From: Paramyrothecium sp. XJ0827
Taxonomy: Eukaryota > Ascomycota > Sordariomycetes > Hypocreales > Stachybotryaceae
Assembly: GCA_020881915.1 (NCBI GenBank)
Contig: JAJFPB010000003.1
Span: forward strand, 1,488,001-1,552,000
Direction of reading: 5' to 3'
Length of the DNA: 64,000 nucleotides
The notes under the pieces were generated by a model. The model made no database searches, had not been told where the DNA came from, and was given only the letters and a program-made list of their open reading frames with translations. Both the position numbers and the translations under genes were made by a program. Shown here piece after piece: positions 11,547-23,100 of this stretch (the stretch's first letter is position 1; each line of letters opens with the position of its first letter).

Positions 11547-14500
11547 ATGGAATCCCACGACAAAACCCTGGTCACGGATCGCCGGCCGGATCCGAGCTCC
11601 ACCGTACCGGCCGACAACGCCGCGCGCCCACCCACAACCACGGAGCCCACGACCTCCTCCTCGAAAACAGCACCAGAGGTTGAAACAAAAGCGGGCAAGC
11701 GACCCGAGACGGCGAAGACGAATGTGAGAAAGAAAAAGACCCAGAAGCATCGCCACCACAGATCCAATGTTGTCATCACCGCCCTCCAAAGGAAAATCGA
11801 TGGCGATAGCAGCCAAGCTGAGTCCGAATCTTCAGGCTCCTCATCCGGATCCGATTCTGACTCCGACATCGAGGATCGCTTACTATCGAAGAAGAAAAAG
11901 AAGAAATCCAGCAACGGGCAGGACTTTCTGAGTGGCAAGCCAAAGAAAGTGAAGAAGAGGAGGAATAGCGGAAATGATTCCGACAGTGACACATCCGTTA
12001 GCTCCAATGCGTCCGACTCTGACAATTCTGATTCCGAGGGGGTTTCGCGCAAAAAGAGAAAGGAAAAGGGTAGTAAGAATGAAGATGACCTAACGAAGCA
12101 GATGCGAGTCCTTCAACTGCAAGTTTCGCAGCTTCAGCGGCAACTCATCTTAGCCAACCAGCAACAACCACCTCATGTCTCGGCATATGGCTACCCACCC
12201 TCCCTAAATATGAATCAAGCCTTTATTGGAGGATTGCCTTCCGCCTATCCTGGTTCCATGCCCAGTATCGGTCTGCCGCCTCCTCCGCCACCATTTCCAT
12301 CCCCTCCGCCACCCCCACCTCCGACCAGCGACCATCCACCTCCACCCCGAGGTGGACCGCCAGGACGGTTCAGAGGTGGCCCTCCAAGACGAGGACGACA
12401 GGGAGACGACAGTGCTTCGGACAATGGCATCCCTCCCCCGCCCAAGTCTGGTAAGAAAGGGATGCGCGCTGATTTTAAACGAGTGGACTGGGTATGGGAT
12501 TCGAGCCTGTACACATTCAAGCTCCAAGATACCGCCGAGACGTCGAACGAATCTCAGTATAACGACTACATCTTTCATGTCCGCCGAACCTTTGACTGCG
12601 AGGGCAAATACCGAGCCACGTTTGTGGACATCAAGAGCAAGCTGCTGCGCGAATGCTTACAGGATGTAATTGGTAATATTCGTGGTATTAGCCTGGTTGA
12701 CGGGACGCCTAAGCTGGACCCCAATCTGCTATTCTTGTAAGTTTGATCACCCCTCGCGACTACACTCCTCCCGCAGGCCGAAAGCTCATATGCATACAGA
12801 TACCTCGAAGAGTTTCGAGAGCACCTGAAGCAACTCAGGGATTTGGAGCCTGCTGGCGACAGCAAAAAAGAGCGCAAGAAGAACCAAACCCGTATTGACA
12901 ACAAGCGGAAGCACCTCAAGGTCTTGGTCAAGTACCTGGACAAGGACTATTCCAAGATCAAAGACAGCCTTTACCCCATGTTAGAGAATGGGCTCATCAC
13001 TTTCGACTTGCTATGGGCATTATGGAAGCCCAATACTCTGGCTTATGCCCAGACTTATGGGTCAGCCGAGGTGCCACGGGTGTTCCGTGTCGAGACTGCT
13101 GATCGACAAGCTTCCATCGTCAAGGGCAACTTCTACTACGTCGACGGCAAATACTTTGAGTACGACGGGAAGCGATTTGGCTACGGCAGCATGTCTGAGG
13201 AGATAAATGAGTTTCCCGGTGCGCGTAAAATCACGAGTCTGCCCTGCTATCCCCTGCAGTATCATAAAGATGAGGAGCAAATCCGCAAGGTCTTGATTGA
13301 GCGAGGCAAGAAGTTCGTGAGCCTCAGTGGTGCACATTATAAGAGCTACTCGGGCGTGGCGTACTTCAAAAAGAAGAAGAACGTCATTGTCAAGTTTAAT
13401 GTTAAGGATAGTCGCGTTATGGTCGATCCTGGAATCTTCCGACGCATCAACCCCAACTACTACGTATCGATGGTCAGGCCAAAGGACCACGACATCCTGT
13501 CGGACGATGAATACGGCGACGCAGACCCTTGTGGCTGCGACTCTCAGGATGACTCGGACAATGGTGGAGTCAAGTATGTCACCAAGGCGTTCCGTACTCC
13601 GGATGGGAAGGTTTGCCTGGCCCAGATTCCGCGAGATGAGGTTGAGGATGATGAGAACGACGAGAGACTCGAGACGCATCCAAGCAATTCCAAAGCAGAG
13701 GCCAGCAAGAGTGTTCCAAATGGTGACACGCCAGGCGCAGAGGGGTCTGACACGGACACCGACTTCACAGACGAGGACTACCTCATTGCTTCTCCTGTGG
13801 TTCTCGGGTTCTCTTTCTCAGAGAAGCAATGGCTCGAGTTTACAGTTTCCGGTGTCAAGGACATCAAGTGGAACGATAAGGCGTGGGACTCGCTTGTCCT
13901 GGATCCCGAGACGAAAGACCTGATTCGCGCCTTAGTCGAGTCACGAAAATTCAACGCAGCACGAACAATCGATGATGTTATCCAGGGCAAGGGCAAGGGC
14001 CTCGTCAGTAAGTAGAATTTGATCGACGTAGGGCTCATCGAGGTTATTGTTCATGTGCTAATTGTTTCGCAGCTGTCCTTCATGGGCCTCCAGGAACAGG
14101 TAAAACGCTCACGGCAGAGGGTATCAGCGAGCTTCTCAAGTGCCCGCTGTACATGGCATCAGCTGGAGAGCTGAGCACCGACTCGCGATACCTGGAGGCG
14201 GAGCTTCAGAAGATTTTGGACATTTGCCATGCCTGGGGTGCTATTCTCCTGCTCGACGAGGCGGACGTGTTCCTGGAGAAAAGGAACATGCACGACCTTC
14301 ATAGGAATGCGCTTGTCAGCATTTTCCTCCGGCAGCTTGAGTACTTCCAGGGCATTCTCTTCCTGACGACGAATAGAGTCGAGGTACGTTGACCTTTCAG
14401 AGCTGCCGTGGTATGGTACTAATCCCTTGACAGACCTTCGACGAAGCCTTCCAATCACGGATACATATTGCCCTGCGATACGAGAACCTGACGTTGGATG

Positions 14501-14781
14501 CCAAGAAGTCCATATTCACAATGTTCATCGAGCGGGTAAAAGCACTGGGCACGATGGAGACGGGTCCATTCGGGCCTGAAGACATCGAAAAACTAGCCAG
14601 AAACGAGCTGAACGGACGAGAGATCAAAAACGCGGTTTGCTCGGCGCAAGACCTAGCCGTGAGCAAAGGGGAGCCGCTCAGCATGCGGCACATCAACCAC
14701 GTGCTTGGGGTGCACGCCAAGTTCGGGCGGGACCTGAAGGGTGGACGGGTTTACGAGGAAGCCATGAGGAGCTACTTTTAG
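11547..14781 (+). CDS. AAA-family ATPase with DUF7025-like middle domain and acidic/proline-rich N-terminus
   Basis: Join 11547-12736, 12800-14007, 14073-14383, 14434-14781; 1018 residues with consistent phases. The C-terminal AAA domain has Walker A GPPGTGKT (804-811), Walker B LLLDEADVFLE (Asp861-Glu862), sensor-1 LTTNR, and FQSRIHI supplying an arginine-finger-like residue. The middle third (LDKDYSKIKDSLYPML through VMVDPGIFRRINPNY) matches the region usually called DUF7025 in fungal AAA proteins. The N-terminus is low complexity: Lys/Arg runs, SSGSDSDSDIED-type acidic blocks, a proline run (about 245-275) and an Arg/Gly-rich patch. Another acidic insert (DEDDEN-like) precedes the ATPase. 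The substrate is unknown; ATP-driven remodelling is inferred from the domain. The start is the first ATG; the upstream in-frame codon at 11499 is TTG. Confidence 0.9.
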
Positions 14782-17700
14782 GAGCAAGGTGAATGCAATT
14801 GCTTCACAGCATTCGTGTTGCTAGGAAACAAGTCCCTCAGGGGTCTGCGCAATCCGTCAGGCGAAGTCAGGATTGACGTCCCGAAGTATGACGCGTCGTC
14901 GTCGTCTTATAGATCAGCGACTATAATAAAGGCAGTGTTGGATTATTTTCGCAGAAGTAGTCCAGCTAGCGTAGCGAATTACGAATTCGTCTCCATTCGC
15001 CGATGGATATGCTCGTGTTTACGTGCGGTTGGCGCAAGTTCAGGGGCGGAAGTGGAGGGCCGTGCATGACCTTGGTTGCCCGTTAATGCGGCCCTCGCCT
15101 GAAGCAGACGATCTGTGGTCGATGCAAGGGACCTGGGATGAGGTACCTGGCACGGACGGCAATTTGGGCACAAAGGGCAAAGTACCCCGGAGCGCGTAAA
15201 CCCTCACCACAGCCCCCCAACCGGCGGTAACCAATCGTGGAAATGATTCAACAATCCTGGTTGAATCAGCACTTTGTATGTGAACAATTGCCGAACGCCA
15301 TGGCCACGAGGTAAGCAGCACTGTTGCACAGGGGCAACAAGGGGGGGCGTGTCCTCCCGTGATGCAGGGTAAGGTACCTTGCTTGTCGACGACAATCGCT
15401 CTTGGCACAATTATAGGTTTGGCAAAGGGTGTTAAAGAGAGGCCGCTCGTGTGGAACGGTCGAGATTTGACGTTGAGCCGATGCCTCCGAGTGTGTTCTT
15501 AGCAGGTCTCTCGCCGAAACGGGACGAGATTGGAGGCTGAGCTGTTGTGGGAGACATGTCTCAGTCCATTCCAACCTTGGGTGAGCCCTTGACCCGGATT
15601 CCAGAAATCTGATCGTGGTGGTTGGTGATTTTCGTCTTTTTCTTCCTTATTTTCTCTCTTCACTTCTTTTTCATAATGATACCTGCATGTCGGAATAATG
15701 ATTGCCAGAGGGGTAACTAGCTATGTTTGGGCGTCTGAAAGCGAAGTCTGGGGAAGAGTATGTTGTTTAATAACTGCTAAACATGATTTTCCCAGCTGTG
15801 TTCTTTATGAATTTGGAACATCTAGTACTGCTTTGCATATCCTTTTTCCGCCCCCATGTGGAGCGAGTTGGAAGTTGGTTCGTGCTTTGCCGGTGGTAAG
15901 ACATGAATGCAGGGAACGTTTCAACAGCTCGTGCATTGCCGTTATTACTCCATCGAATGATTCTATACCTTGGACAGAGTCAATGTTGAATTGAACTAGT
16001 GTAAGATAGTTGGATCGAGTCGAGATTAGTGGCAGTTGAATCGCAACCAACTGTAGCACGTTGAAAGGTTAATACCAAAGTTCTCGCGGCCCTCTCCTGC
16101 TATTTCGAATGACAGAGATCAAACCTTTGGGAAGTCCCAGGAATGGCCGAGGAATTTGGTTCTGGTTCATAATGCATCATGGTCTATCTTCACTTTGTAG
16201 TTCTGTAGCGTTTATACAAGTAGTCATTAAAGCAAGGAGAGTCAAGATAGACTTTGCCGACATGGTAAGCTACCCCAGGCTGTCACACGAACTCTCATTT
16301 CTCCGTTTGAGCAACACTTTGAATACCAATAACTATCAACATGTGTATACAAATGATTAAAACCCGGAGCAACACGATGAGGATTGAGCAAAAGTTCAGA
16401 GCCTCCTTGCAGACATGGGCGTCTCTCGTGGGCTTGGTTGTTCGAATAGACTTGGGATACCATGCGACATTGCCTATGCATTGCAATACAGAAAGGCAGA
16501 TAGCTTCGAGTAAGTGTTGGTAGCTCATTAGCAGCTGATCTAGGTCTTTTCAACAGAGTGTAGCCGATAGCACCTCATGCCGCCAGTGGTTGGAGTCCAT
16601 TATCCCACACTCTGCAATCCCTCATTTGTAGGTTTATGGGTGCAATCCAAGTACTAGCTGATGTTGAGAAGGTCTGGTGCAATTCTCATTACCGTCATGA
16701 GGTTGTATCCAAATGGGATACGCAATGGAAATTGACCATGTTTGAAACGGCCGACGCAGGTACGCCAATGGTCAAAAGGTCGGCCAAACGGATAACCTGC
16801 AGCAGCCTGCAAATTAAGATCTGCCAAATCACCCATCTATTCTCCAGCACGCGGCTTAGCCCTCAATGTCCGGGCTGACGCTTGCACGCAATTGCTTGCG
16901 TAGCTGAGGGTGTAGAGAGACGTAAAGTATTTTCTTTGGTGCCAGCTGGACTGAATGAGACACTAGCGATCACAACGTGACCACGCGATTCATAGTCGTG
17001 GATAGGTATCATGCATAGGAGGAACCGGAAGGAACGAGCGCACAAGGCAGTTTGGTCACGAGTGGTTAAAGAGGTGATGTGTCTTAGGCAACGTGTCCGA
17101 CACGCGCCGCGATAGAGATTGGTTTCAGTGGAATGTTTCTGACGTAGTTTGTACAGACCTGAGGTGCTCCAAAGGTCATGTCTGCGCTCCTTGTTCGAGT
17201 CTCACATTACGACTGGAAGCAGACTGGCTATTCTGTATCGCTGTGGCTGGTCTCTCGCGTATCCCGCGGGTTGTTCTCGCGTTTATGCCACGTCGCGACC
17301 TCGTGCGAACACGTCACTCGGAGTGTGCCCTAGGGAGAGGGAAGAATACGGCACATGGTAGGCAAGCTAGAGCCTTGAGAACGGCGACGAATCCGTCGCT
17401 TATGGAGTTATGCAGCACACGACGGAGCAAGCATGCGACGCCTTCAATGGCCCGTAGCTACGGTGGTTGTCATAGTGTCGAGGCGGCACCTCCGCGAAGC
17501 TGCCCTTTCCATCTCCGGGCGGAGGTCTGAGATGTATATTGGGATGAACATTAGGTCTTCGGAAATCCTCATTCCCGGCCGAGTTGCCTAGTTGCCCCTT
17601 GTAAGACAGCGGGCTCCTACACGCAGTACTGCAATGTGATGACGGGCTGTGTGAGACACGGTAGAGCAAAGAAAAGTGCTGGCGGCGGCTGGGAAAACCC

Positions 17701-19275
17701 TCCCCATTCTTTGTGAAGGCTTTGTGCAACCGAGGAGGCTGGATGAACTGGGCTCGTTTTGCAAGCAAGGAGTTGTATATCAGCAGAAATCAGCCTCTTC
17801 AACGAGGAGAGGGAGAAGGCGACATACGCGACCGAGCATAGCAAAGAATGCACCGCGGTGCTCGAGTTCACAAGCTGCACTTATTCACAACACACACACG
17901 CACACGCACGCACACGCACGCACACACACACACATACAAGGTACACGCCCATCCAACAGGAAAGGTAGGTACGTACCTTTTTCATTCTATTGTGTTTTAT
18001 TGCCCAATATTTTTCTTACCTAAGCCACAACTCACCGTTGAGTGCGTTTTGCCGCTGCACACCGCCTGCTTGATTCATGGGCCTGCATGATCTGGGACAA
18101 ATGGATGTCACTCGATCATCTCCCCCCCCTTGCTCGATTCATTTCCCCTTGTCCATGGCTCAGAGCTGCTGGCGGCCCCTTGGCGCGCGCCACGCACGGC
18201 GCAATAACGGGGGGAGGGAAGCGCTTTGTTGTTCATTCCTGGCGCCCAACTCCATTGAGCATTCTGAAGCAGAGAAAGAGCCGGGGGGAAAAATCGAACC
18301 GGCGAGAAAGAGGAAAAAAAAATCCAGAAGAAAAAAAGACGGAGAAAAATTGACTCGACTTCCTTGGTGTGCGACGGCGCGCCATCATCGGGCCCATTGA
18401 CAAATCGCACTGAATGAGTCGAGCAGAGGACGAGAAATAAGCTCTGCCGGATCTCTCAACGGCGATGAGATGGAGGGTTGAGTGGGCAAGCGACCCTCCC
18501 TCCATCAGAGATTTTTACGGGGAGCGAGCGCCGTGGACAGGCGAGTGCTTGATTCTCTAGCGGGCCCCCGGCAACTGACTGGGCTGCAAACAACCGTCTG
18601 GTCCGTTCCTCTTCCTTTTCCCTGCCCCACCGTGCCTATCGTCAAGTCTGCACCGTCAGTGGGTGACGCGGACGGCCCATCGCAGGTGGATGGTGCCCAC
18701 CACACACCACACAGGCACTTGGGAACCACAATGTGGGCGCATCCACCACGGCCCCGGTGGCCAATGGCGCGTCTCAGGTTCCTGGCAGTCCATCATGAGC
18801 TTAGCGGCAATGCCAAGTTTCTCACTCCGCTGCCCGACGATCTCTGGTTGGCCGTCGTCGTCCATTGTGCCTGGGTCTGTGCTCTAGTCCCGGGCCAACA
18901 TGGATTGGGGGAGGGTTCCATCCAAGCACTCCCACGCCCAAAACCGCAACTCACTCACTCACCCGCCCGACCCCTGCACTCCTTTAATAACCCTCATCTC
19001 CCTCCACTGCCGTCTCCTTTTGTCTCGCCTTCTCTCCCTCACGCACCTCCCATTGCCTTGTTCACTCAAGTCAGTCAGTCATTCATTCATTAACGCTTTC
19101 CAACGCGTAGCACACTCCTTTCCTTGGGAATCACCAGCCAAGTCACGCTCCTTGACAGCACCAACAGCGCCTTTTGAAAAGGAAGCTCCCCAAAAAGAAA
19201 AACCACGAGATTCGGGAATCTTTGACCAAATTTGACGACACAAGTTACGACCAAATCAACACAACAATCGCAAAC
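14782..19275. other. 4.5 kb intergenic region
   Basis: No gene is supported. Frames here are short, overlap on both strands and lack domains or coherent splice sites. It contains an AC/GC-alternating microsatellite (17888-17936), A-rich runs near 18300-18345, and a pyrimidine-rich promoter-like stretch directly before the secreted protein at 19276, with TTTAATAA near 18982. Confidence 0.55.
17888..17936. repeat. CA/CG dinucleotide microsatellite
   Basis: Alternating CACACA and CGCACG blocks extend for about 49 bases in intergenic DNA. Confidence 0.9.
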
Positions 19276-20172
19276 ATGAAGGTTTCCGTTGCCACTTCTT
19301 TCCTCCTGGCCGCCGCCCTCGGCGTGTCTGCCCACCCCAGCGGCCATGCTCACATGCACCGATCCGTTGACAAGCGCGGCAACTTCGTCATGGCCAACAA
19401 GCCCACCGTCCCCGAGCCCCAGCCCACCACCGCTGAGGCTCCCAAGGAGACCAAGGCCGCCGCACCCGAGACCCAGAACCAGGAGACCAGCAAGGCCACC
19501 AGCACCAAGGAGACCGACTCCGGCTCCAGCTCCGGCACCGTCAAGCCCTTCTGCAACGGCAACACCAAGCGCGTCACCAAGCGTGCCACCATTGCTGAGA
19601 TCCACTACACCGGCAATGTCGGCGTTGAGGGCAACTACGGCTGCAACCTGATGGTTGTCGACAACGATGTCGCCGACAAGTACAAGTACACCACCCACTT
19701 CACCAACGAGTCCGACGAGGACCAGAAGTGCGTCTGCTTCCTCAAGATCGGACCTGATGGCGGCGTCAATGGCTTCTTCAACGGTAACCAGGCCCTCGAC
19801 TTCGACCTGCCCGCCGGCGGCAAGAAGGTGGTCGCCGCCGATGAGAACACCCAGGGCGGCTGTGCCTGCGGTGCTGGCGAGGTGCCTCTGACCAACCACG
19901 GCCAGTTCGCCTCCACCTGGCTGGAGTTCGACTTCGGCAACGAGTCCAACAAGGGCTGGTCCGGTGCCGACGCCTCCTGCCTCGTCTCTGCCGCTCTCGG
20001 CCTCGACATCCCCGGCCTCAACGTCTGCGGCCACGGCACCTGCTCCACCATCAACCCTGGCGGCACCGGCACCAACGCCTTCCTCGGCGGCATGGAGGCT
20101 CTGGACGGCCTCGGCCTCAACATCCCCGCGGGTCCCGCGACCCTGGACGTCACCGTCGGCTACTCTGGTTAA
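19276..20172 (+). CDS. Secreted Asp f 4-like protein
   Basis: This intronless gene encodes 298 residues. A signal peptide (MKVSVATSFLLAAALGVSA) is followed by a His-rich stretch and a Lys-Arg at 33-34, a likely Kex2 processing site. A Thr/Ser/Glu/Pro-rich linker and two more dibasic sites (TKRVTKRA) come before the conserved C-terminal domain. That domain carries IHYTGNVG, KIGPDGGVNGFFNGNQAL, the FASTWLEFDFGN block, KGWSGADASC and CGHGTCSTINPGG, which match the fungal family named after the Aspergillus allergen Asp f 4. Members are secreted or cell-wall associated; the biochemical role is unknown. Codon use is strongly biased to C/G-ending codons, suggesting high expression. The start is the first ATG, just after an A-rich leader; the in-frame TTG upstream is unlikely to be used. 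Confidence 0.92.
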   Translation: MKVSVATSFLLAAALGVSAHPSGHAHMHRSVDKRGNFVMANKPTVPEPQPTTAEAPKETKAAAPETQNQETSKATSTKETDSGSSSGTVKPFCNGNTKRVTKRATIAEIHYTGNVGVEGNYGCNLMVVDNDVADKYKYTTHFTNESDEDQKCVCFLKIGPDGGVNGFFNGNQALDFDLPAGGKKVVAADENTQGGCACGAGEVPLTNHGQFASTWLEFDFGNESNKGWSGADASCLVSAALGLDIPGLNVCGHGTCSTINPGGTGTNAFLGGMEALDGLGLNIPAGPATLDVTVGYSG

Positions 20173-23100
20173 ACAGTACAAGAGAGAGAGAGAGCAGACG
20201 GGGAGGGTGGGGATTATGACGAGGAGGTTGCTGTTTCAAAACATGGTAGAGCGAAAGATTGGGAAGTCATGCCCATCACGGTGTTTCGGTTACTTCAAAC
20301 GGGGAACAATATCAATTGCTTTGGGACTACTATTTTGGACGAGGATTTATTCATCTCGACCTTTTTTCCTGATGAGTGCTTGATTTTTGCGGCACAATAC
20401 CGTGCTGTGCGGAAAGATCTTGTATCCATCTTATTGAACATATACTCTTCTTCATGAAAAGAATTTTTAAACATCATATCATGTGTGCGCACCGGTCTCG
20501 AGTGATTTGTGAATTGTTCGCCTTGTACACTGGTCAAACCCAGTTTCCGCCTGTGCATGCCTTTCTTTCTTCATCTCACTAAGCTCCTGATAGCACAAAA
20601 AGATGCGCAGTGGTCCAAATGTCGGGGATAGTTTATCGCACCGGTACTTGCGGAGTCGCTTATGGCGCACAAGTAAGTGTCTGCAACCACCACCTCACTC
20701 TTGCATCGAGTCTCGTCACAACTGCGTAAGGTAGCGTTCGAGTCGGCAACCCTGGTCGCATGTGACAGATGGCACTGACACGTCAACATCACGCTACGGA
20801 TCATCATCACTGCATCTTGGCGTGCCAGGGCAGGCAGAGATGTGCGCTCCATGAAGAGAGGGGGGGCTTTTCCCCTGCTGCCGTCGCCAGTGCAAGAAAG
20901 TGTGAATTGGTGGTTCGGACCTTGCATGTGCACCCGGGTTGGCCGGCTGGCTGGCTAGCTGGTCCGGCCAGCGCCTCAACGAGCCCGAAACCTGCTGTCG
21001 GTTCGGCTTCCGATGTCGTGATCGTGCGCATGAGGCAGAGCGTCCTCCGCTTACCCGGATGTCGCGTGCAGCTCCATCCAACTTACCCGGACTTGGTTGG
21101 AGCAGGTCCCGGAAGCCTGGATCCTCAGGTCTTGGGGTTGCGGGGATTTTTTTCGAAGATTCTCCAGTTTAGTTTTCTTCAAGCCTCTAGCTTCCGATAC
21201 TGCATTCCTGTCACTCATAAGCCACCGGTGACATTCCAGACTGGCACTAGAGTCATTATCATCCCGCGGAGACTAGGACCAAGACGTTCGATCCGATTTT
21301 TCTTTCTTCCTTTTCTTCTTTTTCCTTCTTATCCCAACGTGGTAGGAGGGCCGGCTTGCTCGGGCGGGTGGAAGCATGCAGCTCTCCCGTTAATGGCCCG
21401 CCAGAGGAGAAAGCTGCCTTGACTCGCGCGCCCGTTTGGTTCTGCCATGTGGGCTGGCTTGGGATAGTCTACCGTCACTATGGTGCCATACCTTGACCTC
21501 CTCAGGCACTGTGCAGAGTAGCACCGGACCAAGTTTACTGGTGTGAGTGTGTTGCTGGCTGATTGGCTCGCCGGCTGCCCAACAGGGAAATGTTTCCCCT
21601 GGCAGCCGGCGTGGCGAGATGCAGGTACAGCGCACCAGTGGCGTTCCGTTTGCCTTGCTTTTCACGCCGCGTTGAAAGATACATGAGGAAAGTCAGATTT
21701 TTCTCGACGTTACTCGTGGTTCGGAGACGTTGTAAAAGACACAAAAAAACGTGTGAAACGGTCGCACTGGACACGAGTGAAGCACGTGCGACGGGCCATT
21801 TCTCGATAAAGCTTGTCTTGTATGTCTGCCATTGACCAGCACTTGACTTGCTCAATTGCGCCCATACTCACCCTTCGCACCCACTATATACAGTGTACAG
21901 TATAGAACTACAGCTTCCTGCACAAGGTGGAGAAGGTCGGTGACACTGCGGTCTCCCCTCTCTTGTGCCTGCGAGTCGGTGTGGAGAGGTGAGAGGTTTT
22001 TTTTACTTCTACTCTTCGTCTTTTTCTTCAGATGTCGTAGACCCGAGATGTATGGCTGCGTAAGCCTGCCGAGTCAGCCATGACTAGTTCATGCAAGCGT
22101 CGAGATCCAGAAGGAACCGGAATGCTGGTCAATAGTATGGAACTCGGCTATTTTGCGTTACTACAGCGCTGACCAGGATGGAGTAATCAGAAGCAGATCC
22201 TGGCTGCGGCCAAACCCGGGCACACTACCCTGGAGCTTCTCATGCTGTTCCTGTTCCAGACTTCCAGACCTCAAGCAAGCTCGGCAACAGCTGCATGCAG
22301 GTGGGGCTGCCATGGGTTCACAAGACCAAGGGCATTCTTGATAGTTTATGGCTCCGTGTCGTAGTTGAATGTCTCGGACAGTTAGGCCGGGCTTGGGCTT
22401 CCCGAGCCGCATCACCCGAGGACCTTTCCCTCCGCTCTCGAGGATGGTGTGTCACGGTGATGCCATACCAAACCCAGATCTCGATGGTACGGCATGCAGT
22501 ATCCCATGTTGGAGCGAACCGATTCCCTCTACATCGTAGATGACCGAGGTGGTTGATCAGGACTATCTCATGGCCCTGTTCAAACTCGTTTGTAGCCGTA
22601 AACAGTACTGCTGCCGTGGTTTCGTCCTTTCGTCCACCGGCTTGCCCTTTAACAAAAATGTCGCGAAGGCCCTTGTCCTTTTCGCGAAGTGCATTTGATC
22701 GGGATTGAAGCATTGTGAAGAGGTTGTCGGCGCTCGTGGCTTGAGCCGCATCTGCTTATGCCATGAATAGGATATGTAGGAACACAGCCAGACTCACGCA
22801 GTACTGGCCCGCGTGGATGACTGGTGAATGCTTGCCCGCATGCTGCAATTACCCCAAAGATGCCTGGATCTTTGGGGAACAAGTTAGGTCCCTCTAGCAA
22901 CCAGATAGAAATGGTATGTCTTCGGGCTGGTTTCTAATCGATGTGTTCCCCTTGAAGGACCTCTGCGGCGTAACTCTCCTCCTTGGCTCATGGATGAGAC
23001 TCTCCTGAGATGGTCGCGCCTCGGCCTGGCCGGTTTGTCTTTAGACATTGAAGCGATAGTCTGTTAAGTATTGGAGGCCGTATCCAGACGAAGCGTCCCA

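Noticed and set aside
20769..21422. 217-codon open frame on the plus strand
   Set aside because: Composition is arbitrary (Trp/Ala/Gly runs from GC-rich intergenic DNA), with no domain, no signal and no orthologue-like motif.
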